Shown here piece by piece: positions 15,999 to 26,489 of a stretch of DNA of 64,000 nucleotides. The notes below the pieces were generated by a model. It was not told the DNA's origin. It saw nothing but the letters and a program-made list of their open reading frames with translations, and did not search any database. The position numbers were made by a program, and so were the translations under genes. Numbering within the stretch: position 1 is the first letter of the stretch; each line of letters opens with the position of its first letter. Source of the DNA: Paraburkholderia guartelaensis. Lineage in GTDB: Bacteria > Pseudomonadota > Gammaproteobacteria > Burkholderiales > Burkholderiaceae. The DNA is taken from NCBI RefSeq assembly GCF_004353905.1, contig NZ_SMOD01000010.1, positions 215,852-279,851 on the forward strand, written 5' to 3'.

Positions 15999-16608
15999 AC
16001 GCAGCCATCCTGACGAACTCGTGATCGGCCTCGTGTCGGTCAGCGACCGCGCGACGAGCGGCGTCTACGAGGACAAGGGCATTCCGTCGCTGATGGAGTG
16101 GCTCGGCAGCGTGCTGAAAACGCCGTGGCGCGCCGAAACGCGCCTGATCCACGACGACGCGGCGACGATCTCCGCCACGCTCACGGCGCTCGTGGACGGC
16201 CTCGGCTGCGACCTCGTGTTGACGACGGGCGGCACCGGACCCGCGCGCCGCGATGTGACGCCCGAGGCGACGCTCGCGGTGGCGACGAAGGAAATGCCGG
16301 GCTTTGGCGAGCAGATGCGCCAGATCAGCCTGAATTTCGTGCCGACGGCCATTCTGTCGCGCCAGGTTGCCGTGATCCGCGAGAACGACGACCACGCGGC
16401 GCTCATCATCAACCTGCCGGGGCAGCCGAAGTCGATCAAGGAAACGCTGGAAGGCTTGCGCGACGATCAGGGCGCCGTGAAGGTGCCGGGTATTTTTGCT
16501 GCGGTGCCGTATTGCATCGACCTGATCGGCGGCCCGTACATCGAAACCGATCCGAACGTCGTGACGGCGTTCCGGCCCAAGAACGCGCAGCGAGCGCCGC
16601 GCGCTTAA
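15985..16608 (+). CDS. mog: Molybdopterin adenylyltransferase
   Basis: Mog adenylates molybdopterin before molybdate insertion in molybdenum-cofactor synthesis. The 207-residue protein has the MoCF-fold motifs [30 protein letters not shown] (substrate-binding TTGGTG) and the C-terminal [12 protein letters not shown]. The ATG at 15985 lies inside yjgA, overlapping its end by 14 bases in another frame, so the two are probably cotranslated. An in-frame start at 15964 is possible but lies deeper in yjgA. Confidence 0.92.
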   Translation: MTKPERSHPDELVIGLVSVSDRATSGVYEDKGIPSLMEWLGSVLKTPWRAETRLIHDDAATISATLTALVDGLGCDLVLTTGGTGPARRDVTPEATLAVATKEMPGFGEQMRQISLNFVPTAILSRQVAVIRENDDHAALIINLPGQPKSIKETLEGLRDDQGAVKVPGIFAAVPYCIDLIGGPYIETDPNVVTAFRPKNAQRAPRA

Positions 16609-16655
16609 CACTCGAACTACAACGATCGCGCAGCTGCTGCGTGTCTCAACAGCGC

Positions 16656-17285
16656 TCAGAGCGCCGGACCGGCCTCGCCCGCGGCCACGTCGGGCACGAT
16701 GCCCGGCGCCGGAACGAGGAAATGCTCGCGGTAGTACTTGAGTTCGTCGATCGACTCGTGGATATCGGCGAGTGCCGTGTGCATCGCGCGCTTCTGGAAA
16801 CCCTTGTAGATGGTCGGCTGCCAGCGGCGGCACAGCTCCTTGAGCGTGCTCACGTCGAGATTGCGGTAGTGGAAGAAGCGCTCAAGCGTGGGCATCCAGC
16901 GCGCCATGAAGCGGCGGTCCTGGCAGATCGAGTTGCCGCACATCGGCGACTTGCCCGGCGGCACGTATTGCGAAAGGAACGCCATGATCTGCTCGGTCGC
17001 GCTTTCTTCCGTGACGGTCGAGGCGCGCACGCGCTCGGTGAGGCCCGAGCGGCCGTGCGTGTTGCGGTTCCATTCGTCCATGCGGTCGAGCACCGACTCC
17101 GGCTGATGAATGGCCAGCACGGGGCCTTCCACGAGCTTGTCGAGCGTCGAGTTCGTCACCACCACAGCGATCTCGATGATGCGGTCGTTGTCGGGATCGA
17201 GTCCCGTCATTTCCATATCGAGCCAGATCAGGTTCATGTCGGTGCGCTCGATGAGCGGCGCGCCGGCAGCGGTAATGTCAGTCAT
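16656..17285 (-). CDS. orn: Oligoribonuclease
   Basis: Orn is a DEDDh 3'-5' exonuclease that degrades di- to pentanucleotide RNA, including pGpG from cyclic di-GMP breakdown. Its 209 residues include [19 protein letters not shown] (exo I Asp and Glu), the central Asp region [12 protein letters not shown] and [18 protein letters not shown] (exo III). A longer frame exists upstream, but the ATG at 17285 matches the family start. It is divergent from the M48 protease gene. Confidence 0.95.
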   Translation of the reverse strand: MTDITAAGAPLIERTDMNLIWLDMEMTGLDPDNDRIIEIAVVVTNSTLDKLVEGPVLAIHQPESVLDRMDEWNRNTHGRSGLTERVRASTVTEESATEQIMAFLSQYVPPGKSPMCGNSICQDRRFMARWMPTLERFFHYRNLDVSTLKELCRRWQPTIYKGFQKRAMHTALADIHESIDELKYYREHFLVPAPGIVPDVAAGEAGPAL

Positions 17286-17363
17286 GAAAGGCAACCCGGA
17301 GAGCGTTGGAGGCGCGGCGCGTGCGCAGCATCGACAGGATGCGATGCCCGGCCGGCGAGAACA

Positions 17364-17369
17364 TATAAT
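17364..17369 (+). promoter_or_regulatory. Possible -10 element of the M48 protease gene
   Basis: TATAAT lies 28 bases before the ATG at 17398. A good -35 at the proper distance is not visible, so this is only suggestive. Confidence 0.3.
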
Positions 17370-17397
17370 TGTCGCATAGATACCACGGACTTCCTGG

Positions 17398-18675
17398 ATG
17401 CCTAATCTGTCCCCCTCCCCTGCGCTGTACTTCAGCGTGCTCTTCGTCGTCGGCGTGCTTGCCATGGTCGCGACCAAGCTCTGGCTCGCATCGCGCCAGA
17501 TCCGCTTCGTGGCCGCCCACCGCGGTGCGGTGCCCGCGCAGTTCACCGCCACCATCCCGCTCGCCGCGCACCAGCGTGCCGCCGACTACACGGTCGCGCG
17601 CACGCGCCTCGGCATGATCGAGATCGTGCTCGGCGCTGTGGTGCTGATCGCGCTCACGCTGCTCGGCGGCGTGCAGGCGCTGGACCTCGGCATCTCGGAT
17701 GCGATCGGGCGCGATTATGTGGGCCAGATCGCGCTGATCGGCGCCGTGCTCGCCATTTCCGGCGTGGTCGAGCTGCCGCTCGACTACTACCGCCAATTCG
17801 TGGTCGAGGAACGCTTCGGCTTCAATCGCATGACGAAGCGCATCTTCATCATGGACCGCATCAAGGGGCTCCTGATCGGCGCCGCGTTCGGCATTCCGCT
17901 TCTCTTCGTCGTGCTCTGGCTCATGAAGCAGGCAGGCAGCCTCTGGTGGCTCTGGACGTGGGCCGTATGGGTCGCCTTCCAGATGCTCGTGCTGGTGCTC
18001 TACCCCACCTTCATCGCGCCGCTCTTCAACAAGTTCGAACCACTGCGCGATGAAGCGCTGCGCTCGCGTATCGAGGCGCTCATGCAGCGCTGCGGCTTCG
18101 CGGCCAAGGGCCTGTTCGTGATGGACGGCAGCCGCCGCTCCGCGCACGGCAACGCCTATTTCACGGGCTTTGGCGCGGCCAAGCGCATCGTGTTCTTCGA
18201 TACGCTGCTCGCGCGCCTCTCCGGCAGCGAAATCGAGGCCGTGCTCGCGCACGAGCTGGGTCACTTCAAGCGCCGTCACGTGATCAAGCGCATGGTCGTC
18301 ACGTTCGCGATCAGCCTCGCGCTGCTCGCCCTGCTCGGCTGGCTCTCGCAGCGCGTGTGGTTCTACGAGGGGCTCGGCGTGCGGCCGTCGCTGCTCGGCG
18401 GCAACGAAGGGCTCGCGCTCGTGCTGTTCTTCCTCGCCGTGCCCGTGTTCCTGTTCTTCGTCACGCCGCTTGGCAGCCTCTCCTCGCGCAAGCACGAGTT
18501 CGAAGCCGACGCCTTCGCCGCCACGCAAACCGACGCGCAGCATCTCGTCAACGCGCTCGTGAAGCTCTACGAGGACAACGCGTCGACGCTCACGCCCGAC
18601 CCGCTCTATACCGCGTTCTACTACTCGCATCCGCCGGCTTCGCAGCGGATCGACCGACTGCTCGCGCACGCATGA
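17398..18675 (+). CDS. M48 family (Ste24-like) membrane metallopeptidase
   Basis: This 425-residue integral membrane zinc protease resembles CAAX prenyl protease 1. The HEXXH zinc motif is in [13 protein letters not shown] at about residue 285, and the third ligand region is [10 protein letters not shown]. Several hydrophobic membrane segments are visible, among them [27 protein letters not shown] and [10 protein letters not shown]. In bacteria the family is linked to membrane-protein quality control; the substrate here is unknown. Its stop overlaps the start of rsgA (ATGA). Confidence 0.88.
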   Translation: MPNLSPSPALYFSVLFVVGVLAMVATKLWLASRQIRFVAAHRGAVPAQFTATIPLAAHQRAADYTVARTRLGMIEIVLGAVVLIALTLLGGVQALDLGISDAIGRDYVGQIALIGAVLAISGVVELPLDYYRQFVVEERFGFNRMTKRIFIMDRIKGLLIGAAFGIPLLFVVLWLMKQAGSLWWLWTWAVWVAFQMLVLVLYPTFIAPLFNKFEPLRDEALRSRIEALMQRCGFAAKGLFVMDGSRRSAHGNAYFTGFGAAKRIVFFDTLLARLSGSEIEAVLAHELGHFKRRHVIKRMVVTFAISLALLALLGWLSQRVWFYEGLGVRPSLLGGNEGLALVLFFLAVPVFLFFVTPLGSLSSRKHEFEADAFAATQTDAQHLVNALVKLYEDNASTLTPDPLYTAFYYSHPPASQRIDRLLAHA

Positions 18676-19613
18676 ACCGGCGCGCAACCAAAGCCGCCGG
18701 CAACGCAAAAGCTGCAGGCGCCACGCTGCACGGCGTGGTGATCGCCGCCCACGGGCGCCACTATCTCGTCGCGCCCGACGGCGGCGGCGCGCACCTGCAA
18801 TGCTTCCCGCGCGGCAAGAAGAGCGAGGTCGCGGTAGGCGACCGCGTCGAGTATCAGTCGACCTCCGCCGACCAGGGCGTGATCGTCGCGATCGGCGAGC
18901 GGCGCAACCTGCTCTATCGCTCCGACCAGTTCAAGTCGAAGCTCTTCGCGGCGAACCTCGACCAGTTGCTGATCGTCCTCGCCACGGAACCGCACTTCAG
19001 CGAGGATCTGCTCGGGCGCGCGCTCGTGGCCGCCGAGGCCAACGACCTCAAGCCGCTCATCGTGCTCAACAAGATCGACGTGGAGGCCGCGCTGCCGCTC
19101 GCGCGCCAGCGCCTCGAACGCTATCGTGCGCTGGGCTATACCGTGCTGGAGGTTTCGGTGAAGGGCCGCCCCGAGGAAGCACACGCGGTGCTGGCCGAGC
19201 ATCTGCACGGCCATCAGACGATCCTGCTCGGCCAGTCGGGCATGGGCAAGTCGACGCTCGTGAACCTGCTGATTCCCGACGCCGAAGCGGCCACGCGCGA
19301 GATTTCGACGGCTCTGAACAGCGGCCGCCACACTACGACGTTCACGCGGCTCTACACGCTGCCCGAGGGCGGCGCTCTGATCGACTCGCCGGGCTTCCAG
19401 GAGTTCGGCCTCTATCACCTCACCGAAGGCAAGCTCGAGCGCGCGTTCCCCGAGTTCCGGCCGCTGCTCGCGCACTGCCGCTTCTACAACTGCCATCATC
19501 TGCACGAGCCGGGCTGCGCGATTCTGGAAGCCGTCGACGACGGCCGTATCGCGCCCGAGCGCCAGGCGCTGTACGCGCAGCTCATACACGAGATCAGCCA
19601 GGTCGTGCGCTGA
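18672..19613 (+). CDS. rsgA: Ribosome small-subunit biogenesis GTPase RsgA
   Basis: RsgA is a circularly permuted GTPase that checks late 30S maturation and releases RbfA. The protein has 313 residues. An N-terminal OB fold (about 18-85) comes first, then NKID (G4), then the P-loop GQSGMGKST and [10 protein letters not shown] (G3), the permuted order. A C-terminal zinc knuckle follows ([14 protein letters not shown]). The start overlaps the preceding stop by four bases. Confidence 0.95.
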   Translation: MNRRATKAAGNAKAAGATLHGVVIAAHGRHYLVAPDGGGAHLQCFPRGKKSEVAVGDRVEYQSTSADQGVIVAIGERRNLLYRSDQFKSKLFAANLDQLLIVLATEPHFSEDLLGRALVAAEANDLKPLIVLNKIDVEAALPLARQRLERYRALGYTVLEVSVKGRPEEAHAVLAEHLHGHQTILLGQSGMGKSTLVNLLIPDAEAATREISTALNSGRHTTTFTRLYTLPEGGALIDSPGFQEFGLYHLTEGKLERAFPEFRPLLAHCRFYNCHHLHEPGCAILEAVDDGRIAPERQALYAQLIHEISQVVR

Positions 19614-19636
19614 CGCGCCGCCTGCCCCCAACGCCT

Positions 19637-19960
19637 ATGCTCAAGCTCGTGCGCGCGCCGAATCTGCTGATCGCCCAGCACTGGATGAACATCCTGGCGA
19701 CGGCGGGCGTGCCCTGCGAGCTGCACAACCGCTACCTGAGCGGCGCGATGGGCGAGATTCCAGCCGAGCAGTGCGCACCCGAACTGTGGCTCGTGGACGA
19801 ACGCGACGAGAAGCTCGCCCGGCGTCTGATCGACGAAGCCGTGAACGGGCCGCCGCCGGGCTCGCCCACGTGGCGCTGCGCGCGCTGCGGCGAGGTGCTC
19901 GAAGCGCAGTTCACCGTGTGCTGGAATTGCGGACGCGATCGCGACGTGCGCGACGAGTGA
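19637..19960 (+). CDS. DUF2007 domain protein with zinc ribbon
   Basis: This small protein has 107 residues. The first 70 residues form the DUF2007 putative signal-transducing domain (KLVRAPNLLIAQHWMNIL, PELWLVDERDEKLARRLI). The end carries two cysteine pairs (CARCGEVL and CWNCGRD), consistent with a zinc ribbon. It is 23 bases after rsgA and probably cotranscribed. Its biochemical function is not known. Confidence 0.8.
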   Translation: MLKLVRAPNLLIAQHWMNILATAGVPCELHNRYLSGAMGEIPAEQCAPELWLVDERDEKLARRLIDEAVNGPPPGSPTWRCARCGEVLEAQFTVCWNCGRDRDVRDE

Positions 19961-19981
19961 CGTCAGATGCTGACCCAAACG

Positions 19982-20009
19982 AAAATGGGCCGCTGGAAGC
20001 GGCCCATTT
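19982..20009 (+). terminator. Bidirectional hairpin terminator
   Basis: An AAATGGGCCGCT / AGCGGCCCATTT stem with a short loop sits between the convergent DUF2007 and cobD-like genes. The T tract is short. Confidence 0.65.
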
Positions 20010-20036
20010 GCATTTCTGCGATTCAGCGTCGGGCGC

Positions 20037-20975
20037 TCAGAGCCAGACGGCGATCGTCAGCATGAGCAGCAGGATCATCCACAGGATCACGGCGCGCCAC
20101 ACGAGGCCCACGGCCGATTGCAGCGTGCGCGGCGTGCAGTCGTCGCCCACCGTGTACGGACCGCCCTCGCCCGGCTGCGCGAGCACATCGACGCTGGACT
20201 GCTCGGCGAGCGGGCCCGACAGGCGCGCGCCCAGCGCGCCGCTGCCGGTGGCGAGCAGCACGCCTTCGTTGGTGTCGGGCCACTGGTTCGTGTGGTTGCG
20301 CCAGGCGTAGATCGCGTCCTCGAAGTTGCCGACGATCGCAAAGCCCAGCGACGTGAGCCGCGCCGGCACCCAGTCGATCACGAAGAACACATGCTGCGCG
20401 AAGTTCGAGAACGCCTCGGTGCGGTCCTCGGCCGGACGCGCCCATTCGCGCGCGAGGTATTCGGCGATGCGGTACAGCACGGCGCCCGCGGGTCCGATCG
20501 GCACGAGAAACCAGAAGAACACGCCGAACACGTGCCGGTGCGAAGCGATCACCGCGTGAATGAGCGTGTGGCGCACGATCTCGCTCACAGGCATGTCCAC
20601 GGCGTCGATGCCGGTCCATTCGTGGAGGATTTCACGCGCGCGCGGCACGTCGTCGTTGTTCAGCGCGAGATGGATGTCGGTGAAATAGTGGCTGAACTGG
20701 CGAAAGCCGAGCGTGAAGTACACGACCACCACGTTCCACAGGAACGCGAGCACGAAGCTGATGTGGTACAGCACGTAGTAGACGAGCGCCGTGGCGAGCG
20801 TCCACGGCAACACGACCACGAGCCACGCGATGAGCCCATGCTTCTGCTTGCCGGCGTCGAAGCCGTGAGCGGCCCACTCCGCATTGAGGCGCACGAGCGC
20901 CATGACCGGATTATTGGGCGACAGCGCCCGCACCTGTTCGATGACGAGAGCCAGCAATACGGAAAAGAAGGTCAT
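20037..20975 (-). CDS. CobD/CbiB family membrane protein
   Basis: This protein has 312 residues and four to five hydrophobic segments (LIAWLVVVLPWTLATALVYY, FFWFLVPIGPAGAVLYRIAE, VILWMILLLMLTIAVWL). It shows the CobD/CbiB core, including the helix near residue 80 and FVIDWVPARLTSLGFAIVG. CbiB attaches aminopropanol to cobyric acid in cobalamin synthesis. Burkholderiaceae carry this divergent form away from their cob genes, so the role in cobalamin is uncertain. No B12 riboswitch was seen upstream. Confidence 0.75.
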   Translation of the reverse strand: MTFFSVLLALVIEQVRALSPNNPVMALVRLNAEWAAHGFDAGKQKHGLIAWLVVVLPWTLATALVYYVLYHISFVLAFLWNVVVVYFTLGFRQFSHYFTDIHLALNNDDVPRAREILHEWTGIDAVDMPVSEIVRHTLIHAVIASHRHVFGVFFWFLVPIGPAGAVLYRIAEYLAREWARPAEDRTEAFSNFAQHVFFVIDWVPARLTSLGFAIVGNFEDAIYAWRNHTNQWPDTNEGVLLATGSGALGARLSGPLAEQSSVDVLAQPGEGGPYTVGDDCTPRTLQSAVGLVWRAVILWMILLLMLTIAVWL

Positions 20976-21125
20976 GCGACGCGCCGTGCAGATCGAGTTG
21001 CGAAAGGGGTTTTATGAAAGTGTTGCAACGATATCACAGGGCCAGATGTGCCTGACCATCGCCGGCAATTCGGGCGGCAAACTCGCAACAGTGCGCGGCG
21101 GCGCTTGCACGCGCCGCCAGACGTG

Positions 21126-21848
21126 TTACGCGAGCAGGAAACGGTAGAAGTTGCGCAGCATACCGGCCGTCGCCCCCCAGATGAAATGCGAGGAGCCGAC
21201 GCCGGAAGCGATGACGGGTTCGGGCACGTCGAGGTCCGGCGAATTGCGGTCCGGATACGGCATCGCATAAAAGCGCCGCTCGCCGCCCTCCCAGCGGAAC
21301 ACGCGCACCTGGTGATGCACCGGGTTCATGAGAAAGCTGAGCGGCACCTCGAAGATGCTCGCCACTTCGAGCGAGTCCGCGGCGAGACTGAACGGCTCGT
21401 GCACGAGACCGACCACGGGCGTGACTCTAAAGCCGGTGCCAGTGAGGTAATCGGGCAACGCGCCGAGCACCTCGACACGCCCGGGGTCGAGGTTCACTTC
21501 CTCGTGCGCCTCGCGCAGCGCGGCGGCGATCGGCGTGGGGTCGGAAGGTTCGCGGCTGCCGCCGGGAAAGCTCACCTGGCCCGCGTGATTGCTGAGGTTG
21601 TCGGCGCGCTGCGTGAGCAGCACGGTCAAGCCGCCCGGGCGCATGGCGATGGGCATGAGCACGGCGGCTTCACGCGGATCGCGCATCTCGGCCAGACGGG
21701 CTTCCTGCGGTTCGGGGTCCCACGGCAGGCGCTGCTCGAAGCGCGTGCGCAAGCCGGCGGCGGTCAGACGTTCCGCGGCGACTTGCGGAAGGCTTGCGCC
21801 CGTCGATTCGATCGGCAGGCTTTCGGGTTCAAATACTGGGCGGATCAA
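21126..21848 (-). CDS. Nudix CoA pyrophosphatase
   Basis: This 240-residue hydrolase has an intact Nudix box: GGSREPSDPTPIAAALREAH runs into EEVNL, giving G-x5-E-x7-REx2EE. The UPF0035-type LTQRADNLSNHAGQVSFPG just before it marks the CoA/acetyl-CoA pyrophosphatase (NudL/YeaB) group. It would cleave CoA to adenosine 3',5'-bisphosphate and 4'-phosphopantetheine. It is downstream of and in the same orientation as the rplS operon but separated by a terminator. Confidence 0.88.
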   Translation of the reverse strand: MIRPVFEPESLPIESTGASLPQVAAERLTAAGLRTRFEQRLPWDPEPQEARLAEMRDPREAAVLMPIAMRPGGLTVLLTQRADNLSNHAGQVSFPGGSREPSDPTPIAAALREAHEEVNLDPGRVEVLGALPDYLTGTGFRVTPVVGLVHEPFSLAADSLEVASIFEVPLSFLMNPVHHQVRVFRWEGGERRFYAMPYPDRNSPDLDVPEPVIASGVGSSHFIWGATAGMLRNFYRFLLA

Positions 21849-21889
21849 CGGGCGTCTCGGATTACACGTACACGAGATTATTTTGCGGC

Positions 21890-21925
21890 CAAAAAGAAAA
21901 AAGCACCCCGGAGGGTGCTTTTTCT
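21890..21925 (-). terminator. Terminator of the rpsP-rimM-trmD-rplS operon
   Basis: An AAGCACCCTCCGGGGTGCTT hairpin on the minus strand is followed by T runs, right after the rplS stop. Confidence 0.85.
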
Positions 21926-21933
21926 TACAGCTT

Positions 21934-22329
21934 TTACGCCTGGTCGGCCGGAGCAGCTGCGCGGTCTTTCGACACCAGCTTTTCCTTGATACGTGCCTTC
22001 TTGCCCGACAGGTTGCGCAGGTAGTACAGCTTCGCGCGACGAACGTCGCCGCGGCGCTTCACCACGATGCTGGCCAGCAGCGGCGAGTACGTCTGGAACG
22101 TACGCTCGACGCCTTCGCCCGACGAGATCTTGCGCACGATGAACGACGAGTTCAGGCCGCGGTTACGCTTCGCGATCACGACGCCTTCGTATGCCTGAAC
22201 GCGCTTGCGGTTACCTTCAACCACGTTCACGTTGACGATCACCGTATCGCCGGGGGCGAATTCGGGGATGGTCTTCTCGCCCAGCACGCGCTGGATTTCT
22301 TCCTGCTCGAGTTTTTCAATCAGATTCAT
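21934..22329 (-). CDS. rplS: 50S ribosomal protein L19
   Basis: This 131-residue protein has the classic L19 sequence: [12 protein letters not shown] at the N-terminus, [20 protein letters not shown], and the C-terminal [21 protein letters not shown]19 sits at the 30S-50S interface. It is the last gene of the rpsP-rimM-trmD-rplS operon. The short alanine-rich tail is usual for the group. Confidence 0.97.
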   Translation of the reverse strand: MNLIEKLEQEEIQRVLGEKTIPEFAPGDTVIVNVNVVEGNRKRVQAYEGVVIAKRNRGLNSSFIVRKISSGEGVERTFQTYSPLLASIVVKRRGDVRRAKLYYLRNLSGKKARIKEKLVSKDRAAAPADQA

Positions 22330-22479
22330 GGATTGACTCCGTATGCCATCTTGTCGGCGTTCGTACCTGTGCAGGGTTGGCTGCACTACGGCCCCGATAG
22401 AGGATGGATTCACAACTGGCGCCGTTCACGCATGAAGCGGCACCGCCTTTTGCGCCCCTTGTCGCGCACGCCCGAAGCC

Positions 22480-23247
22480 TTACGCTTCGTTCGAGCCCTT
22501 CGCGAGACTAGCGAGCCACGCCTCGTCGGCCCGGCTCAACATCTTGTTCTTTCTGGCCCGCGCGATCAGATCGGGCCGCTTGTTCCACGTGTTGCGCAAC
22601 GCCTCGCGGCGACGCCATTGCTCGATTTCCGCATGATGGCCGCCAAGCAGCACATCGGGCACGCGCACGCCGTCGTATTCCTCGGGGCGCGTGTAATGCG
22701 GGCAGTCGAGCAAACCGTCGACGAAGCTGTCCTGCACCGCCGAAAGCGCATCGCCAAGCACGCCCGGCAGATTGCGCACCACGGCGTCCATCAAGGCCAT
22801 CGCGGGCAATTCGCCCCCCGAGAGCACGAAGTCGCCGAGGCTCACTTCTTCGTCCACGCAGCGGTCGACGAGACGCTGGTCGATCGCTTCATAGCGGCCG
22901 CACAACATCACGAGACCCGGCTCCTGCGCGAACTGCATGACGCGTTCGTGCGTGAGCGGCTTGCCTTGCGGCGACATCAGCAGCACCCGCGGAGCGCTCA
23001 CGCCGGCTTGCGCCTGCGCGGCCTTCGCCGCGTCGATCGCCGCTTCGAGCGGCTTGGCCAGCATGACCATGCCGGGGCCGCCGCCGTAAGGGCGGTCGTC
23101 GATCGTACGGTAGTTGTCGGTCGTGAAATCACGCGGATTCCACGTGCGCAACGTGTAACGCTGCTGCTTCGCCGCCCGGCTGGTAATGCCCCAGTCGGTC
23201 AGCGCGCGGAACATCTCGGGAAAGAGCGTGACGACATCGAACTGCAT
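22480..23247 (-). CDS. trmD: tRNA (guanine-N1)-methyltransferase
   Basis: TrmD methylates G37 next to the anticodon and prevents +1 frameshifts. The 255-residue protein has the trefoil-knot SAM-binding segments [11 protein letters not shown] and [15 protein letters not shown], and [13 protein letters not shown] near the N-terminus. It starts [13 protein letters not shown], the family standard. Confidence 0.97.
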   Translation of the reverse strand: MQFDVVTLFPEMFRALTDWGITSRAAKQQRYTLRTWNPRDFTTDNYRTIDDRPYGGGPGMVMLAKPLEAAIDAAKAAQAQAGVSAPRVLLMSPQGKPLTHERVMQFAQEPGLVMLCGRYEAIDQRLVDRCVDEEVSLGDFVLSGGELPAMALMDAVVRNLPGVLGDALSAVQDSFVDGLLDCPHYTRPEEYDGVRVPDVLLGGHHAEIEQWRRREALRNTWNKRPDLIARARKNKMLSRADEAWLASLAKGSNEA

Positions 23248-23314
23248 CGCTCTCTCCGTTCAGCGAAATTGAATCAAGGCGCGCGGCGAGGTTGCCACAG
23301 CGTTGCCGCGGTGC

Positions 23315-24088
23315 TTAGTAGTCGGCTTCCCAGTCGACGACGATACGCTTCGCCGCCAGGTCCACCGACTTCACGAACACGCCTACAAACGGGATCAGGC
23401 GCTCGCCGGTGACCGGCTTGCCATCCTTGTCCGTGGACGCATACGTGACACGCAACACCGATTGCGCGCCATTGTCGATCAGGTCGGCGACCTTGCCGAG
23501 CTCGACACCCGCTTCGTTAGCGACGTCGAGGCCGATCAGGTCGACCCAGTAATATTCATCGGCTGCGGGCGCCGGGAATTCGGCCCGGCTCACGTACACG
23601 CGCGCGCCGCGCAACAGCAGCGCGGCATCGCGGTCGTCCAGCCCTGAAAGCTGGCCAACGACGCTGTCACCATGAACCTTGGCGCTCACGCGCACCGCGG
23701 AATGACGCTCGCGATGCGCCTGACCCTCGCGGCCCTTGAGGAGCCACCAGCGTTTAGCGGAAAGCAGCGCCTGGCTATCCTGCGCGTGCGGCGCGATCTT
23801 CAGCCAGCCCTTGAGGCCATAGGCGTCGATCACGGCGCCGACTTCAACGGCGTCGGCAGGCCAACTCGCTTCGGTTTCGGCGCGCAGGCTCCCGGTTGTC
23901 CCGGTCGCGGGCGCAGCTTTCGCGGCGCTCTCGCGTGCAGGCTTGCGCACGAACGCGCCGAACGACGGCGCGCCGCGGGCCGCAGCCTTGCCGGCGCCGC
24001 TGGTCGCAGCGCTTGTTGCAACTTCGGGCGCCCCGCTTTCCGACGCGTCGTTCGCCTTTACGGCAGATTTAGCGTCATGCGCGGACAT
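23315..24088 (-). CDS. rimM: 16S rRNA processing protein RimM with long N-terminal extension
   Basis: RimM binds S19 and helps 30S head maturation. The protein has 257 residues, against about 180 in E. coli. The RimM domain starts near residue 81 ([18 protein letters not shown]) and continues through the PRC-barrel ([12 protein letters not shown], ending IVVDWEADY). The first 78 residues are Ala/Ser/Lys/Pro-rich and look disordered. The ATG at 24088 has AAGGGG five bases upstream; a GTG at 24094 overlaps that ribosome site and is less likely. Confidence 0.93.
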   Translation of the reverse strand: MSAHDAKSAVKANDASESGAPEVATSAATSGAGKAAARGAPSFGAFVRKPARESAAKAAPATGTTGSLRAETEASWPADAVEVGAVIDAYGLKGWLKIAPHAQDSQALLSAKRWWLLKGREGQAHRERHSAVRVSAKVHGDSVVGQLSGLDDRDAALLLRGARVYVSRAEFPAPAADEYYWVDLIGLDVANEAGVELGKVADLIDNGAQSVLRVTYASTDKDGKPVTGERLIPFVGVFVKSVDLAAKRIVVDWEADY

Positions 24089-24184
24089 CGGCACCCCTTG
24101 CGACCAGCTTGAAATCGCATACGCAACTCATGCAGCGCGTACGCGGGTAAAACACAGGCAACAACTGAAAAGACGCTTAAAGAC

Positions 24185-24448
24185 TTAAGCAGCCGGCGCA
24201 GCGGCGGCGGTCTTTTGCGCTTCCTTCACGAGGCGCTCGACGGCCGGCGACATTTGCGCGCCGTTTTCCTTCCAGTACGTCACGCGATCTTGAGCGATAC
24301 GCAGCGTTTCACCCTTGGTGGCGACCGGGTTGTAGAAGCCCACGCGCTCGATGAAACGGCCGTCGCGACGGTTGCGCGAGTCGGTTGCGACGATGTTGTA
24401 GAACGGGCGCTTCTTCGAGCCGCCGCGTGCCAGACGGATGATGACCAT
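24185..24448 (-). CDS. rpsP: 30S ribosomal protein S16
   Basis: This 87-residue protein begins [20 protein letters not shown], the S16 signature, and contains GFYNPVA and the typical Ala-rich tail. It is the first gene of the rpsP-rimM-trmD-rplS operon. The frame is open far upstream, but only this ATG gives the universal S16 start. Confidence 0.97.
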   Translation of the reverse strand: MVIIRLARGGSKKRPFYNIVATDSRNRRDGRFIERVGFYNPVATKGETLRIAQDRVTYWKENGAQMSPAVERLVKEAQKTAAAAPAA

Positions 24449-24622
24449 ACTAAAATCCTTGAAAACCGGGGGTTCGGGACTACTGAAACATGCGATTATA
24501 GCCCGAAACCGGAGGCATAACAAACACTTAACGGGAATTTGCGCTCGGGCGCGGTGAAAGCAGCAGGACACGGCGGTCAAATTGCGGCCCATGCCCACGA
24601 TGGGCGGGCCCTGGAGCGAATT

Positions 24623-25834
24623 GTGGCGACTTTCGGACGACTCGTGCAATGGCTGCGTCGCGTTTGTGGCGGCGGCGTGGGTGGCAGCTCCTTTTTTCCG
24701 GTGTCTCGCGAGTCGGCCCGACGCTTCGCAGCGGCGTGGCTCGCCTTTGCCGCCGCCCTGCTCGCGGCGCCGTTCGCTCAAGCGGCGCTTCCCATCGACC
24801 GCATCAAGCTGCCGCCGGGCTTCCACATCGAGGTGCTGTCCGCCGACTTGCCCGGTGCGCGCGAAATGACGCTGTCGGAAAACGGCACCCTATATGTGGG
24901 GAGTATGGGCGGTGACGTCTACGCGCTCGAACTCAAGGACGGCCGGGCCATCAAGCGCCATATCGTGGCCTCGGGACTGACGATGCCGGTGGGCGTGGCC
25001 TGGCGCAACGGCGCATTGTACGTCTCGGCGGTTTCGTCGATCGTGCGGCTCGACGACATCGACCGTCATCTCGACGATCCGCCCAAAGCCGTCGTCGTCA
25101 CGGATTCGCTGCCCACCGAGCGCCACCACGGCTGGAAGTTCATCGCCTTCGGCCCCGACGGCAAGCTCTATGTACCGCAAGGCGCGCCGTGCAACGTCTG
25201 CCTGCCGGCAAGCGACCCGCAGCGCGTGCATTTCGCGATGATCGGCCGCATGGACCCCGACGGCTCGCACTACGAGACCATCGCTCGCGGCGTGCGCAAC
25301 ACGGTCGGTTTCGCGTGGCATCCGCAGACGCACGAACTCTGGTTCACCGACAACGGCCGGGACATGCTCGGCGACGACATCCCCGACGACAAGCTCAACC
25401 GCCTCGCGCATGTGGGCGAGGACTTCGGCTTTCCGTATTGTCACGGCGGCAATGTCGCCGACCCCGAGTTCGGCGCAGGCCATCCGTGCAGCGGCTTCAC
25501 GCCGCCGGTCCTCAAACTCGGCGCGCACGTGGCGTCGCTTGGCATGCGCTTCTATACCGGCCCGATGTTCCCGGCCGATTATAAGAACAGCATTTTCATC
25601 GCCGAGCACGGTTCGTGGAACCGCAGCAAAAAGGTCGGCTATCGCGTGGTGCGCGTGAGCGCCAACCCCGACGGCACGAACGCACGCCAGGACGTGTTCG
25701 CGCAGGGTTGGCTCAACTCCGACGAAACCCAATGGGGCCGCCCCGCCGACGTGCTGCCGCTGCCCGACGGATCGCTCCTCATCAGCGACGACTATGCGGG
25801 CGCGATTTATCGCGTGACCTACGCCAAACCGTGA
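24623..25834 (+). CDS. PQQ-dependent sugar dehydrogenase-like (sorbosone dehydrogenase family) protein
   Basis: This is an exported beta-propeller protein of about 403 residues. After a hydrophobic leader ([16 protein letters not shown]) come blade-like repeats ([37 protein letters not shown]) and the soluble-glucose-dehydrogenase hallmarks [20 protein letters not shown] and AEHGSWNRS. Four cysteines (NVCLP, PYCHGG, HPCSG and one more in APCN) suggest disulfides. It probably oxidises a sugar or aldose in the periplasm; the substrate is unknown. The start is uncertain: the GTG at 24623 has GGAG upstream, whereas an ATG at 24539 would give a long, unusual leader. Confidence 0.8.
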   Translation: MATFGRLVQWLRRVCGGGVGGSSFFPVSRESARRFAAAWLAFAAALLAAPFAQAALPIDRIKLPPGFHIEVLSADLPGAREMTLSENGTLYVGSMGGDVYALELKDGRAIKRHIVASGLTMPVGVAWRNGALYVSAVSSIVRLDDIDRHLDDPPKAVVVTDSLPTERHHGWKFIAFGPDGKLYVPQGAPCNVCLPASDPQRVHFAMIGRMDPDGSHYETIARGVRNTVGFAWHPQTHELWFTDNGRDMLGDDIPDDKLNRLAHVGEDFGFPYCHGGNVADPEFGAGHPCSGFTPPVLKLGAHVASLGMRFYTGPMFPADYKNSIFIAEHGSWNRSKKVGYRVVRVSANPDGTNARQDVFAQGWLNSDETQWGRPADVLPLPDGSLLISDDYAGAIYRVTYAKP

Positions 25835-25987
25835 CGCGACTGCCACGTTAAAGATGCAGCCATGGTGCCGGGCATAAGCGTGCGCTTGTGCTGCAAGCCC
25901 GGCGTGCGGCATACAATGCCCGGCGGCCCGTGTGCGTTCGACGTGATGCGCCCATGACGGCCGAACGTCCACGCTTCGCCCGAGCCC

Positions 25988-26461
25988 ATGCCCAACGACA
26001 AGAACCCCGCACGCTTTCGCTCCAAGACGCTCACCGCCGCCCTCGCCTTCCTGTTTGGCAGCCTCGGCGCACACCGCTTCTATCTGTACGGCCCGCGCGA
26101 CGTGTGGGGCTGGGCGCATCTGCTCGGCACGCTCATCGGCATTCCAGGCGTGATGCTGCTCGTCGCAACCGAACGCTCCTCGATTCCTGGTTGGGTGCTC
26201 GCCGTGATCGGCGCGGTCTCCGTCATCTCGGCGTTTCTGGCGGCGATCGTCTACGGGCTGCGCCCCGACGCCAAATGGGACGCGCAGTTCAACGCCGCGT
26301 TTGTCGAGAAAGGCCGCACGAGCCGCTCGGGCTGGACGGTGATCTTCATCGTGATCTTCTCGCTGCTGATTGGCGCGTTCCTGCTGATGACAGGACTCGC
26401 GCTCTCGTTTCAAACGTATTTCGAGTCGCAGGTCGAAGCCGCGAAGGCGCTCTCGCAGTAA
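25988..26461 (+). CDS. TM2 domain membrane protein
   Basis: This protein has 157 residues. The N-terminal half is a TM2 domain: KTLTAALAFLFGSLGAHRFY (membrane helix plus the conserved G-x-H-R-F-Y) and a second helix GIPGVMLLVATE. Two further hydrophobic helices follow (VLAVIGAVSVISAFLAAIVYG and IFIVIFSLLIGAFLLM). The function of bacterial TM2 proteins is unknown. It lies between the sugar dehydrogenase and the convergent radical SAM gene. Confidence 0.8.
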   Translation: MPNDKNPARFRSKTLTAALAFLFGSLGAHRFYLYGPRDVWGWAHLLGTLIGIPGVMLLVATERSSIPGWVLAVIGAVSVISAFLAAIVYGLRPDAKWDAQFNAAFVEKGRTSRSGWTVIFIVIFSLLIGAFLLMTGLALSFQTYFESQVEAAKALSQ

Positions 26462-26489
26462 ATCGCGCCGTAAATCGCGCGGTAACGGC

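Noticed and set aside
20037..20975. A cobalamin riboswitch for the CobD/CbiB-like gene
   Set aside because: No B12-box-like sequence or structured leader was seen upstream at 20976-21125.
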